Assembly: GCF_001653795.1 (NCBI RefSeq)
Contig: NZ_CP011514.1
Coordinates: 1,968,976 to 2,032,975 of the forward strand
Reading direction: 5' to 3'
Length of the DNA: 64,000 nucleotides
From: Mitsuaria sp. 7
GTDB lineage: Bacteria > Pseudomonadota > Gammaproteobacteria > Burkholderiales > Burkholderiaceae_C
The notes below the pieces were generated by a model. It made no database searches, had not been told where the DNA came from, and worked only from the letters and a program-made list of their open reading frames with translations. A program made the translations under genes and the position numbers. Shown here piece by piece: positions 8,055 to 17,199 of the stretch (positions are counted from its first letter, which is position 1; every line of letters begins with the position of its first letter).

Positions 8055-10298
8055 ATGAACTCGATCCGTTTCACCTCCGTCCCTTCCTCGTTCTCGCCGC
8101 TGCAGGCTTTCACGCTGAATCCCCTCGCCGTCGCCGTTGCGCTCGCATCGACCCTGGGGGTCGCCACCGTCCACGCGCAGACGGACGGATCCGCTGCCGA
8201 AGCACCAGCCGACGCGCAGGCGCTGCGACGCGTCGAGGTCTCCGGCAAATCGGCGTCGACCGTCCGCCAGCCCGGCGACCGCAACGACCTGAGCCTCAAG
8301 CCGACCGCCCTGCCCGGCTCCGTCCAGCATCTGAGCGAGGAAGACATCGCCTCGACCAACATCGGCCGCGACATCTCCAATGTCTTCCGCCGCGTGCCCG
8401 GCGTGCTGGCCAACAACATCGACCAGGGCGAGACAGGCAACGGTTTCCGCATGCGCGGCTTCGCGACGCAGGGCACGCACGGCGCGGACACCGCCGTCTA
8501 CGTCGACGGCGTGCCGCAGAACGTCCCGTCCAGCCAGGGCGGCGCGGGCCACGGCCCGGTGTTCCTCGAATGGCTGGTCGGCGACCTGATCAGCGGCATC
8601 GACGTCGTCAAGGGACCCATCTCCGCGCTGTACGGCGACCAGAACCGCGCCGGCGCGGTGGACATCCGCACCCGCGACGGCGGCGCGGCGACACCTTCCA
8701 GCCTCGGCGTGAGCGTCGAACGCTACGGCCTTCGACGTGCCACGCTGGTGCTTTCCAACACCTTCGGCGGAGGCTCCAGCAACGGCTCTGGCAACGGATC
8801 CAACAGCGGTTCCGGCAGCGCGTCGGGCAGCAGTTTCTTTGGTGGTTTGCCGAAAATCGATTCGCTGCTCGTCGCCGATCTCTACCGAAACGACGGCTAC
8901 CGTCGCGACTCCCGCACCGACCGCGACACGCTCTTCTGGAAGCTCGGCACCCGCGTGGGCGACGCCCGCTACAGCCTGCGCTTCACCCGCTACGTCGCCG
9001 ACTTCGCCGCCGCCGGCTACCTGCTGCTGCCGGATCTGGAGAAGGGTCTCGATCCGCGCTCCACGCAGGCCAACACGCCGGGCTTCGGCAACGCGCGCCG
9101 CACCTCGCTGGTCCTGAACCGCGCGCCCGCCGAGGGCGACGCCGGCTGGTACGGCACCGCCTACGCCGAGCGCTTCGACCGCACGCGCGGCATCACCTCG
9201 AACGCGACGACTCACACCGTGGGCGTCGACCACCGCAACATCTTCGGCGGGCGCGTGCTGCAGAACTTCCGCCTCGGCGAGGACGCCGCGATCGCCGTCG
9301 GTGCCGAGGCGCGCGCCGACCGGGGCGATGCGTCGCGCCGGATCTTCGTCAACCGCCTCCCGACGGCCAACTACGTCAACGCGCAAGACCTGGACCTGCT
9401 CACCTACGGCGTGTTCGCGCAGGCGCAATGGCGTCCCGTCCGCGATCTGAAGCTCAGCGCCGGCGCGCGCTACGACCGCTTCGACTACGACATCGACAAC
9501 CTCAAGCTGCCCGCGGCCGCGACCGACTACCGCAAGGGCGTGCTGACGCCCAAGCTCGGCGCGTCGTGGTCGGTGATGCCGTCGCTGGAGCTGTTCGCCA
9601 ACGTCGCGCAAGGCATGCGCTCACCGGCGGCCGAGCAGATCAGCAGCAGCGGCGCGACCGGTCCGCTGGGCGCGTCCGGCGGCGTGATCAGCCCCGTGGC
9701 ACCGAGCAAGGTCCGCTCCTACGACGTCGGCTTCACCACCGCGCCGCTGGCCGGCTGGACCACCTCCGGCACCGCTTACTACATCCAGAACGACGACGAG
9801 ATCACCGGCCAGCCCGACGGTTCGTTCAAGTCGGTCGGCGACACGACCCGCAAGGGCGTCGAGCTGGAGACGCGCTGGCAGATCGCCGCGTCGACCAGCG
9901 TCTACGCCAGCCTGGCCCGCATCCTCGAAGCGAAGGTGAACAACCCCGCGGCCAACACCGGTGCGAAGCTCTCCGTGCCGAGCCGCCAGTTCAAGGGCGG
10001 CGTGCAGCACCGCTTCGCGCTCGGCGCCGGCCGGATGACGCTGAATGCCGATGCCTACTACATCGCCAGCATTCCCTACTACGTCGGAACACCCGCGACG
10101 CAGGAGCGCGAGATGCCCGTCTACACGCGCTACGACCTGCGCGCGACCTACGACTGGGCCTCCATGCAGGCGACGCTGTACGCGGTGTTCCAGCCGCACC
10201 GCTACGGCACCGAGATCGCCTACGGCAGCGCCGCGGGCCTGATGCTCTCGCCGGTGCCGCGCAGCACGGTCGGCGCCTCGCTGAAGGTGTTCTTCTGA
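8055..10298 (+). CDS. TonB-dependent receptor
   Basis: A 747-residue outer-membrane receptor. A signal peptide ends near ATVHAQ (about residue 39). The plug has RRVEVSGKS, then FRRVPGVLANNI, FRMRGFATQG and VDVVKGPISALYGDQNRAG-like segments, and the barrel ends in a terminal Phe (LKVFF). A Gly/Ser/Asn-rich low-complexity insert lies near residues 235-260, probably in a surface loop. The stop codon overlaps the ABC ATPase start (TGATG at 10296-10300), tying the receptor to the transporter. The substrate is unknown; the DUF2946-like neighbour hints at a metal or metallophore. Confidence 0.92.
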   Translation: MNSIRFTSVPSSFSPLQAFTLNPLAVAVALASTLGVATVHAQTDGSAAEAPADAQALRRVEVSGKSASTVRQPGDRNDLSLKPTALPGSVQHLSEEDIASTNIGRDISNVFRRVPGVLANNIDQGETGNGFRMRGFATQGTHGADTAVYVDGVPQNVPSSQGGAGHGPVFLEWLVGDLISGIDVVKGPISALYGDQNRAGAVDIRTRDGGAATPSSLGVSVERYGLRRATLVLSNTFGGGSSNGSGNGSNSGSGSASGSSFFGGLPKIDSLLVADLYRNDGYRRDSRTDRDTLFWKLGTRVGDARYSLRFTRYVADFAAAGYLLLPDLEKGLDPRSTQANTPGFGNARRTSLVLNRAPAEGDAGWYGTAYAERFDRTRGITSNATTHTVGVDHRNIFGGRVLQNFRLGEDAAIAVGAEARADRGDASRRIFVNRLPTANYVNAQDLDLLTYGVFAQAQWRPVRDLKLSAGARYDRFDYDIDNLKLPAAATDYRKGVLTPKLGASWSVMPSLELFANVAQGMRSPAAEQISSSGATGPLGASGGVISPVAPSKVRSYDVGFTTAPLAGWTTSGTAYYIQNDDEITGQPDGSFKSVGDTTRKGVELETRWQIAASTSVYASLARILEAKVNNPAANTGAKLSVPSRQFKGGVQHRFALGAGRMTLNADAYYIASIPYYVGTPATQEREMPVYTRYDLRATYDWASMQATLYAVFQPHRYGTEIAYGSAAGLMLSPVPRSTVGASLKVFF

Positions 10299-11125
10299 TG
10301 AGCGCCCCGGTGCTCGAAACCCGGCGACTCGTCGTGCGCCGCGGCGCCGCCGCCACGCTGGACGCGCTCGATCTGCGCGTGCCGGCCGGCTGCGTCTACG
10401 CGCTGCTCGGCGGCAATGGCGCGGGCAAGACCACGACGCTCAACGCGCTGCTCGGCTTCGTGCCGGCGGCGGCCGGCCAGGCGCTGGTCGACGGCATCGA
10501 CGCCACGCGCGATCCGCAGGCGGCGCGCGCCCGGATCGCCTACCTGCCGGAGAACGTCGCCCTCTACCCCTACCTCAGTGGCATCGAGAACCTGCAGCAT
10601 TTCTGCGCGCTCTCCGGCCTGCGCATCGATTTCGGCACCGCCTGCGACCTGCTCGCGGCGTCCGGCCTGCCCGCCGAGGCGCATTCGCGCCGCGTCGACG
10701 GCTACTCGAAGGGGATGCGGCAGAAGGTCGGACTCGCCATCGCGAAGGCGCGGCGGGCGCGCGCCATGCTGCTGGACGAACCGACGTCCGGCCTCGATCC
10801 CGCGGCCGCGAACGAATTCGCGCGCGGCGTGCTCGGCGCCCGCGACGCGGGCCTGGCGATCCTGATGGCCACGCACGACCTGTTCAACGCGCTGCAGGTC
10901 GCGGACCGCATCGGCATCCTGCGCGAAGGTCGCCTGGTGGCGGAGTTCGATGCCCGCGGCGTCGCGCACGATGAGCTGGAGCGGATCTACCTCCAGCACG
11001 CGCGGGGTGATGCGCGGGGTGATGCACGAGCCGGGGCGCGAGGCGGACGGCGAGGCGATCCGCGCAGCCAAGCAAGTACTGACCCCGGCGACGAAGCACG
11101 CGCCGTCGAGGAGCCGTCGCCATGA
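10298..11125 (+). CDS. ABC transporter ATP-binding protein
   Basis: A 275-residue cytoplasmic ATPase. Walker A is GGNGAGKTTT (about residue 39-48), the signature is the variant YSKGMRQKVGLA, Walker B is AMLLDEPTSGLDP and the switch histidine is in ATHD. It is of the CcmA/NosF type that pairs with integral membrane proteins without a binding protein. The C-terminal 40 residues are an Arg/Gly/Asp-rich low-complexity tail encoded by short imperfect repeats. It overlaps both neighbours by a few bases, and should energise the two permeases that follow. Confidence 0.93.
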   Translation: MSAPVLETRRLVVRRGAAATLDALDLRVPAGCVYALLGGNGAGKTTTLNALLGFVPAAAGQALVDGIDATRDPQAARARIAYLPENVALYPYLSGIENLQHFCALSGLRIDFGTACDLLAASGLPAEAHSRRVDGYSKGMRQKVGLAIAKARRARAMLLDEPTSGLDPAAANEFARGVLGARDAGLAILMATHDLFNALQVADRIGILREGRLVAEFDARGVAHDELERIYLQHARGDARGDARAGARGGRRGDPRSQASTDPGDEARAVEEPSP

Positions 11126-12537
11126 TGAGGACCCTCGTGATGACGGAGCTCCGCGCCCAGATGCGCGACGGTCGGCTGTGGGTGCTGGGCGTCGCGCTGG
11201 TGCTGCTGTTCGGCGCGATGCTCGCGCTCGCGCAGCAGCGACGCGACAACGCCGAGCAGGAGCGGCTTGAAGTCGAGACCGCCTCCCGCGCGCAATGGGA
11301 CCACCAGGGCGGCAAGCATCCGCACCGCGGCGCGCACTTCGGCCTCTATGCGTTCAAGCCGAGTTCGCCGCTGGCCGCGGTGGAGCCCGGCATCGACGCG
11401 CAGGCGGGCCAGGCGCTGTGGCTGGAGCCTCACAAGCGCAACATGGCGATGTTCGCGCCGGCGGCCGACGCCGCGCCGGCCATCGGCTTCGGCGAATTGA
11501 CACCGGCGTTCGTGCTGAGCGCGCTGGTACCGCTGCTGATCGTGGTCCTCGGCCACGGCGCGATCACGCGGGAACGCGAGTCCGGCACCTTGCGCCTGCT
11601 GCAGGCCTGCGGTCTGCGTGCGCGGGCCATGCTTTTCGGCAAGTGGCTCGGGCTGTGCGCCGCCGTCTCGCTGGTGCTGGTGCCCGCCCAGTTGATCGCC
11701 TTGCTGCTGGGCGCCCGGCTCGTCACCGACGCGGACGTGGCTGTCGAAGCGATCACGCTTTGCATCGCGCTGCTCGTCTCCTGCGCCGTCTGGGCCGCGG
11801 TGACGGTGAGCGTCTCCGCGTTCTGCCGCAGCTCGCGCGCCGCGCTGCTGACGCTGGCCGGCGTGTGGGTCACCGCGGTGTTCCTCGTGCCGCGACTCGG
11901 CGCAACGGCGGTCGAGCGCCTCGCGCCGCTGCCCACGAGCCAGGACTTCTGGTCCGCCATCGGCCGCGACATCGAGCAGGGACTGCCCGGCGACGGCGAT
12001 TCGAAGCAGCGACTGCAGGCCTTCGAGGCCAGGCTGCTCGCCGAACACGGCGTGAGCCTCCTCGACGATCTGCCGCTAGGCGCGAACGCCGCGCGGCGGC
12101 TGTTCCGCGATGCCTACGCGGCCCGCGTCCACGCGCTGCACTTCGACGCGCTGTGGACAGCGCAGTTGCGGCAGCAGGCCTTGCTGCGCGGCCTGACCGC
12201 GATCAGCCCCTACGCGCCGATGCGTGCGGTCGGCGGCGCGCTCGCGGGCACGGACCTCGCGCATCGCCGGCATTTCGAGGACGCGGCCGAGCAGTACCGG
12301 CAGACCTTCACCACGCGCATGGACCAATGGGACCGCGACGCCACGCGCGGCCTGACCTCGTTCGAAAGCCGCTACGCGGGCGACGCGCAGTGGCGCGCGA
12401 TCCCGCCGTGGACCTACGAGCCGCCCGGGTGGCGCTTCAGCGTGAGCACGGCGCTGCCCGACCTCGGACTGCTGGCGCTGTGGTTCGCGACAGCCGTCGG
12501 CGCGCTCTGGTTCAGCGCGCGGAGGGTGGCCCCATGA
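11122..12537 (+). CDS. ABC permease, DUF3526-type (first of two)
   Basis: A 471-residue membrane protein. An N-terminal helix (about 19-38) is followed by a large periplasmic region of about 100 residues, then a cluster of five helices, a second soluble region and a last helix near 450-465. This is the architecture of the DUF3526/ABC-2-type permeases. The ATG at 11122 overlaps the ATPase stop in ATGA. Two such permeases in a row with a CcmA-like ATPase resemble the Nos-type or bacteriocin-export ABC systems; the substrate is not visible. Confidence 0.88.
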   Translation: MMRTLVMTELRAQMRDGRLWVLGVALVLLFGAMLALAQQRRDNAEQERLEVETASRAQWDHQGGKHPHRGAHFGLYAFKPSSPLAAVEPGIDAQAGQALWLEPHKRNMAMFAPAADAAPAIGFGELTPAFVLSALVPLLIVVLGHGAITRERESGTLRLLQACGLRARAMLFGKWLGLCAAVSLVLVPAQLIALLLGARLVTDADVAVEAITLCIALLVSCAVWAAVTVSVSAFCRSSRAALLTLAGVWVTAVFLVPRLGATAVERLAPLPTSQDFWSAIGRDIEQGLPGDGDSKQRLQAFEARLLAEHGVSLLDDLPLGANAARRLFRDAYAARVHALHFDALWTAQLRQQALLRGLTAISPYAPMRAVGGALAGTDLAHRRHFEDAAEQYRQTFTTRMDQWDRDATRGLTSFESRYAGDAQWRAIPPWTYEPPGWRFSVSTALPDLGLLALWFATAVGALWFSARRVAP

Positions 12538-13925
12538 GCGTCATCCCTGACATCGACACCTGGCGCGCGGAGGGTCTGCGGCTTCGACGCCAGCCGCTCG
12601 CCTGGATCGCGCTCGGCGCCCTGCTCCTGGCATTGCTGACGGCGGCGCTGTCTGCGGGATTCGAAGCCCGCGCGTGGCGGCAGGCCGCCGCCGAGGACGG
12701 CGCGCGTCGCACCGCGCTCATCACCGCCGCCGTCGAGCAGTTCCGCAGCCTGCCGCCCGGTCCCGGCGCCGCGCAGGCGACCTACCAGTTGGGGCGGGGC
12801 GAACTCGGCGCCACAAGGATGCCGGTCGGCGATGGGCTCGCCCTCGGCGTCGACCGGCTGCGCGTGCTGCCGGCGCAGCTCAAGGCGACGCTCGACAGCC
12901 GTCATGTGGATGCCCGTCCCGCGGGTCCGCTGCGCAATCCGCTGCTGACCGACAGCGGTCTGCCAGGCCTTCCTTCGATGGTGGCCCTGCTGCTGCCGCT
13001 GGTCGCGCTGGCGCTGTGCGCCGGCCTGCTGCAGGAGGAGCGCGAACAGGGCCGGCTCGGCCTGCTGCGCGTGCAGGCGCGCCGCGGCATGACGCCGGTG
13101 ATCGTCGCGGCGCTGGGTTGGCGCTTCATCGCGCTGTGGGGGGTGACGCTGCTCGCCACGCTGCCGGCGCTGCTGCTCGATCCTGGAAGCCAGCAGGCCT
13201 CGGCAGCGACAGCGGCGACAGCAACAGCAACATCAACAGCGCCGGCGGAAGCGGCAATGCCGGCGTCCGCCGCCGGGCACTGGGCGCTTGCGCTCGCGGT
13301 CTTCTGTGGCGTCTGGGTGCTGCTGGGTGGTCTGCTGTCGGCGCTGCCCTTGTCAGGACCGGCGGCGATGCTCGCCGCGCTGGGCCTGTGGGTGATGCTG
13401 AGCTTCGTCGTTCCCGCCGGGCTGATCTGGGGCGCCCAGCGCGAGTCACCGATGCCCTCGCGCCTGGCCGCGATCGTGCAGATCCGCCAGGCGCAGCAGG
13501 ACAGCGAGACCCACGAGGACGCCCTCGCCCGCGACTGGTACTTACGGCATCCGACGGTCTCCGCGCAGTTGCCGGCGGCGTGGCCCGCGAGCTTCGTGCC
13601 GCGCGTGCTGGCGCAGGACCGCGTGCTGCGTCCGCTGATGCGGCGCTTCGACGACGCGCGTCTGCGTCAGGCCGCCTGGGTCGAGCGCTGGTCGTGGCTG
13701 TCGCCGGGTCTCGCGCTGACGCTGACGAGCGAGCGCCTGGCCGGCACCGACGCGGCCAGTCACGTCCGCTACCTGCGCAAGGTCGATGCCTTCGAGGATC
13801 GCTGGCGGGACGCGCTCATCCCGCAGGTGATGGACCGGCGCGGGATCAGCGCAGAAGACCTGGCCGCGCTGCCGCGGTTCGCGGGGAGTTCCACGGAGAA
13901 GGACAAGCCCTCGCTGGACCTATAG
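12534..13925 (+). CDS. ABC permease, DUF3526-type (second of two)
   Basis: A 463-residue membrane protein with the same layout as the preceding gene: N-terminal helix (about 20-40), periplasmic domain, helix cluster beginning PSMVALLLPLVALALCAGLL, soluble domain and no clear final helix. It contains an Ala/Thr-rich low-complexity stretch near residues 222-245. Start ATG overlaps the previous stop (ATGA), so the two permeases are probably made in equal amounts and form a heterodimer. It is the last gene of the unit and is followed by a very strong hairpin. Confidence 0.87.
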   Translation: MSVIPDIDTWRAEGLRLRRQPLAWIALGALLLALLTAALSAGFEARAWRQAAAEDGARRTALITAAVEQFRSLPPGPGAAQATYQLGRGELGATRMPVGDGLALGVDRLRVLPAQLKATLDSRHVDARPAGPLRNPLLTDSGLPGLPSMVALLLPLVALALCAGLLQEEREQGRLGLLRVQARRGMTPVIVAALGWRFIALWGVTLLATLPALLLDPGSQQASAATAATATATSTAPAEAAMPASAAGHWALALAVFCGVWVLLGGLLSALPLSGPAAMLAALGLWVMLSFVVPAGLIWGAQRESPMPSRLAAIVQIRQAQQDSETHEDALARDWYLRHPTVSAQLPAAWPASFVPRVLAQDRVLRPLMRRFDDARLRQAAWVERWSWLSPGLALTLTSERLAGTDAASHVRYLRKVDAFEDRWRDALIPQVMDRRGISAEDLAALPRFAGSSTEKDKPSLDL

Positions 13926-13939
13926 TCACGCCCGCCGCG

Positions 13940-13971
13940 CCCCGCCTGGACGCACCTGCGTCCAGGCGGGG
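13940..13971 (+). terminator. Perfect 15-bp inverted repeat, probable terminator hairpin
   Basis: Arms 13940-13954 and 13957-13971 pair perfectly with a 2-bp loop, immediately after the ABC operon. No T run follows, so it is not a textbook intrinsic terminator; it may act as an RNA 3'-end stabiliser or a Rho-linked stop. Confidence 0.6.
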
Positions 13972-14016
13972 TCTCGCCAAAAACAAGGTGCGCGACAGCG
14001 CCTCCGGGAGGAATCC

Positions 14017-15600
14017 ATGTCGAGAACGACCCTGACGGCGGCCGCGCTGGCCGCAACGCTGTTCATCGCCGGTTGCGCGTCCACACCGCCGGTCCAGGCA
14101 CCGGAGCAGTTGCGCGCGACGCACGGCTTCGTCCGGATCACCATTCCCCAACTCGATCAGTTCCCGGCCTTCCAGCTCAAACAGGAAGGCACCGGCGTCA
14201 CCTTCGCACTGACGCCGCAGGAGGGCGCCGGCCCGCGCTCCTTCGGTCGCTGGATTCCCGCCGGCGCGTACCGCATCGAAGACATGAAACAGGCGGACGG
14301 CCAGCCCTTCCCTTCGATGCGGGTGGAGGCCGGCCGCCTCCTCGATCTGGGGGCGCTGACCTTCCTGCAACTGGGGAACTACGAGTTGCTCGACCTGGTC
14401 ATGCCGCATCCCGAGGCGGAGCAGGACCTGGAGATCACGATGCGCCAACTGGCGCCGCACCTCTCCAGCATGGAGCCGCTGCGCTGGTCCCAGACCACCG
14501 TCCCCGCCGCTCGCAGGCCGCGAACGGACATGGTGCCCGGAGGCGGACTCATCCAGGCGTTGATCGTCAACGCCATCGAGGATGCCAACCGTCCGCCGTT
14601 GAAGGAGCGGCTCCGGCAGGCCGCCACGCCGTCGCAGGCCTTCGCCATTGCCACGGAGACGGTGCCGCCCGCCACGGACGAGCCCGCCATCGGTCCGGGC
14701 GGCGAGCGCTACTACGGCGCCGACCTGGGCCAGGTCCGCGTGCGTCGCCCCGACGGCCGTTGGACGCACCTGGACACCGGATCGCTGCAGGCGATCACGG
14801 CGGTCGCCGCCTCGGGCCTGCGCATCGTCGCCGGCACCGTGCAAGGCGACCTGCGCGTCAGCGAGGACGGCGGCAAGACCTGGACCTTGGCGCCCGCGCG
14901 CTTCCCCGGCCAGGCCGTCGCCGACATCGACCGCGTGGGCGGGCGGTGGTTCGTGTTGACGACCACGGAGACGCGGGACCTCAACTTCGTCCCCTTCATC
15001 CAACGCTGGCGTCTGTCGGTGCTCGACGGCGAACGCCTGGACAACGCCCGGCCGCTCCGGGACCAGGCCATGAAGTACACCTCGGCGGTGATCGGGGGCA
15101 ACCGGGTGCGGGGTGTCGCGCCGAACGACGGCAGCGCGTACTACGTCAACGGCTTCGACACGATCATCAAGGTCGACCCGGCCACGCTCGCCGTCAGCCG
15201 GCTCGCGGTCCCGATCGACCTGGTCGGGCGCCTCAACGTCGGTCAGGACCAGCGGACCCTGAGCGCGTACGTGTCGGGTGGCATGTTCTCCAAGCTGGTC
15301 CTGTCCACCGACGGCGGCGCCACCTGGACGCCGCGCCCGGCGCCGCCCTACCCCGGCGTCGACGTCTTCGTCGACGACCAGGGCACGGTGCGCGCGACGC
15401 GCTGGGACGTCGGCGCCTTCAAGAGCCGCCTCGAGCTGCAGCAGCTCGCTGCGGACGGCCATCAGTGGAAGCCTGGCCCCAAGATCCCGGAGGACTGCCT
15501 GCGAATGCTGACCGACGGCAGCGGCGCGCCCTCGACCTGCGTCATGAACAGCGGCCGGCTGCTGACCTATCGCAGCGACAAGTGGGTGGCCGAGGACTGA
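14017..15600 (+). CDS. Lipoprotein with BNR/Asp-box repeats
   Basis: A 527-residue probable lipoprotein: signal peptide with lipobox FIAGC (lipidated Cys near residue 20). The first 220 residues are of unknown fold; the second half has two clear Asp-box motifs, SEDGGKTWT and STDGGATWT, typical of beta-propeller proteins such as sialidases and Ycf48-like assembly factors. No catalytic Arg triad for sialidase is evident. A ribosome binding site GGGAGGAA lies 5-12 bp before the ATG. It converges on the MFS gene with only 3 bp between stops. Confidence 0.75.
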   Translation: MSRTTLTAAALAATLFIAGCASTPPVQAPEQLRATHGFVRITIPQLDQFPAFQLKQEGTGVTFALTPQEGAGPRSFGRWIPAGAYRIEDMKQADGQPFPSMRVEAGRLLDLGALTFLQLGNYELLDLVMPHPEAEQDLEITMRQLAPHLSSMEPLRWSQTTVPAARRPRTDMVPGGGLIQALIVNAIEDANRPPLKERLRQAATPSQAFAIATETVPPATDEPAIGPGGERYYGADLGQVRVRRPDGRWTHLDTGSLQAITAVAASGLRIVAGTVQGDLRVSEDGGKTWTLAPARFPGQAVADIDRVGGRWFVLTTTETRDLNFVPFIQRWRLSVLDGERLDNARPLRDQAMKYTSAVIGGNRVRGVAPNDGSAYYVNGFDTIIKVDPATLAVSRLAVPIDLVGRLNVGQDQRTLSAYVSGGMFSKLVLSTDGGATWTPRPAPPYPGVDVFVDDQGTVRATRWDVGAFKSRLELQQLAADGHQWKPGPKIPEDCLRMLTDGSGAPSTCVMNSGRLLTYRSDKWVAED

Positions 15601-15603
15601 CGC

Positions 15604-16827
15604 TCAGCGCCTCGGGTCGGCCGCCGCCGCCGCCCGCTTCGCCGGGATCCACATCCCCAGCAAGGTCGCCGCCAGCATCGCCAGCAGGCCGGTGACCGCG
15701 ATGCCGCCGGCCAGCGACGCCGTCGCCACCAGCGCCGACAGCAGCGCGGGTCCGCAGGACCCGCCCACGTCGGACAGGAAGCGCCACACCGCGAGGAAGT
15801 AGGCGCGGCCGTGGCGCGGCGCGTGGTCGGCGCCCAGCGTCATGATCAGGCCCGAGCCGATGCCGTTGCCGAAGCCGATCGCCGTCGCGGCGATCAGCAG
15901 CGTCGTGAAGCCGACCGTGAACGGCATCGCCAGCAGCGCCAGTCCGATGATGGCCATCGACGGCACCGCCACCCAGCGTCGGCCCTTCAGGTCCATCACG
16001 CGGCCCGCCGGGTAGAACAGCAGCATCTCGATGCCGCCGGAGATGCCGTAGATCAGCGAGGTCACCGCCGGCGCCAGCAGCAGGTGGTCCGCCCACAGCG
16101 GGATCACCGCCTGCCGCGACGCGCGCACCGCGCTGACCAGCATCACGCCCAGGCCCAGCGTGAGGAACACCCGGCGATGGTCGGCCACGATGGACTTCAA
16201 CGAAACCGGTCCCGGCGCCGCCGCGCCCGCGGGGTGCGGCGGCGCCTCCAGGTCCGGCAGCCGCGCGCCGATCGCCGCCGCGGCCAGCACACCCGCGATG
16301 CCGACGCCGAACGCCGCCTGCAGCCCGAAGGCATGCACCGCCGCCGCCGACAGGAACGGTCCGATGAACATGCCGATCCGCATCACGCCGCCCAGCGTCG
16401 ACAGCGCCCGCGCACGGTACGCCGCGGGCACGGCCTCGGTCAGGTAACTCTGGCGCGCCAGGTTGTAGACCGCCTGCGACATGCCCACCATGAAACAGCC
16501 GATCCCCAGCGCGAGCACGCCGGGCAGCAGCACGGCCAGCGCCATGCCGAGCGCGCTCCACACGCCCGCCGCGACGATGGCCCAGCGCTCGCCCCAGCGC
16601 ATGGTGATGACCGAGGCCGGGATGTTGTTCAGCAGCGATCCCAACCCGATCAGCGTCACCACGAAGGCCGCCATCGACACCGACGCCCCGAGGTCGCGCG
16701 CCATCAGCGGCACGATCGGCAGGATCGCGCCCTCGCCCAAGCCGAAGAGCATCGACGGCCCGAACGCGGGCACCGCGATCCTGCGGAACGAGAACTCGGC
16801 ATCAGACGTTGCGGAAGGTGTCGACAT
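15604..16827 (-). CDS. MFS transporter
   Basis: A 407-residue major facilitator superfamily permease with about twelve hydrophobic segments. A Gly/Arg loop typical of motif A is weakly present between helices 2 and 3 (NNIPASVITMRWGERW), and a longer polar central loop (about residues 195-215) separates the two six-helix halves. The ATG at 16827 places the first helix after a short polar leader; upstream frame is open to 17049 but is not protein-like. It is divergent from the GH64 glucanase gene and shares the 372-bp intergenic region. Substrate unknown. Confidence 0.88.
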   Translation of the reverse strand: MSTPSATSDAEFSFRRIAVPAFGPSMLFGLGEGAILPIVPLMARDLGASVSMAAFVVTLIGLGSLLNNIPASVITMRWGERWAIVAAGVWSALGMALAVLLPGVLALGIGCFMVGMSQAVYNLARQSYLTEAVPAAYRARALSTLGGVMRIGMFIGPFLSAAAVHAFGLQAAFGVGIAGVLAAAAIGARLPDLEAPPHPAGAAAPGPVSLKSIVADHRRVFLTLGLGVMLVSAVRASRQAVIPLWADHLLLAPAVTSLIYGISGGIEMLLFYPAGRVMDLKGRRWVAVPSMAIIGLALLAMPFTVGFTTLLIAATAIGFGNGIGSGLIMTLGADHAPRHGRAYFLAVWRFLSDVGGSCGPALLSALVATASLAGGIAVTGLLAMLAATLLGMWIPAKRAAAAADPRR

Positions 16828-17199
16828 CGGGGGGTGGAACGGGGAGCAAAAGCTGGCGGAACGATAAGCGAGGTCCGTACCCCCCGTCGACGCTCTTCGC
16901 CCGCAAGCCCGCTGCGGACGCATTCCTCGCCCATCGGTCTCCGGCGCCCGACCGGACATCGCACCGATCCTCACGCGCCGATGGCGCCTCCCGCCCGCCG
17001 CACCGGTCGCCACCGCCGCTTTCATGCGGTTGCAATCGCATACCTCCAAATGGTGAAAGCGCTTTCAGAATCCGGCGGTTTTGCCTAGGATGGTTGGCGC
17101 AGGAGAGAAGTCGCGGACCCGGAGGCGCGTCGCAGAACGTGTCCCCGGACCGCGCCGATCGGTGCCTCCAGCACACCATCGAAACCTCTTGGAGACTTC
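16828..17199. other. Divergent intergenic region between MFS and GH64 genes
   Basis: A 372-bp stretch without a gene. It is slightly less GC-rich toward its right end, where a LacI-family-like palindrome lies at 17054-17067. Both flanking genes read away from it, so it should hold two promoters. I could not assign convincing -35/-10 boxes. Confidence 0.7.
17054..17067. promoter_or_regulatory. LacI-family-type operator palindrome
   Basis: The 14-bp perfect palindrome TGAAAGCGCTTTCA has the central CG and half-site spacing typical of LacI/GalR-family operators. It is 133 bp upstream of the glucanase start and 227 bp from the MFS start. Control of sugar-linked genes by a LacI-type repressor would suit a beta-glucanase; the regulator is not in this window. 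Confidence 0.75.

Noticed and set aside
8000..11125. A 1041-codon open frame reading through the TonB receptor and into the ABC ATPase
   Set aside because: Only its last 275 codons are a real gene; the part over the receptor is Arg/Pro-rich shadow coding caused by high GC.
14017..15600. BNR lipoprotein as a sialidase
   Set aside because: Two Asp boxes are present but the FRIP motif and Arg triad of sialidases are not seen.
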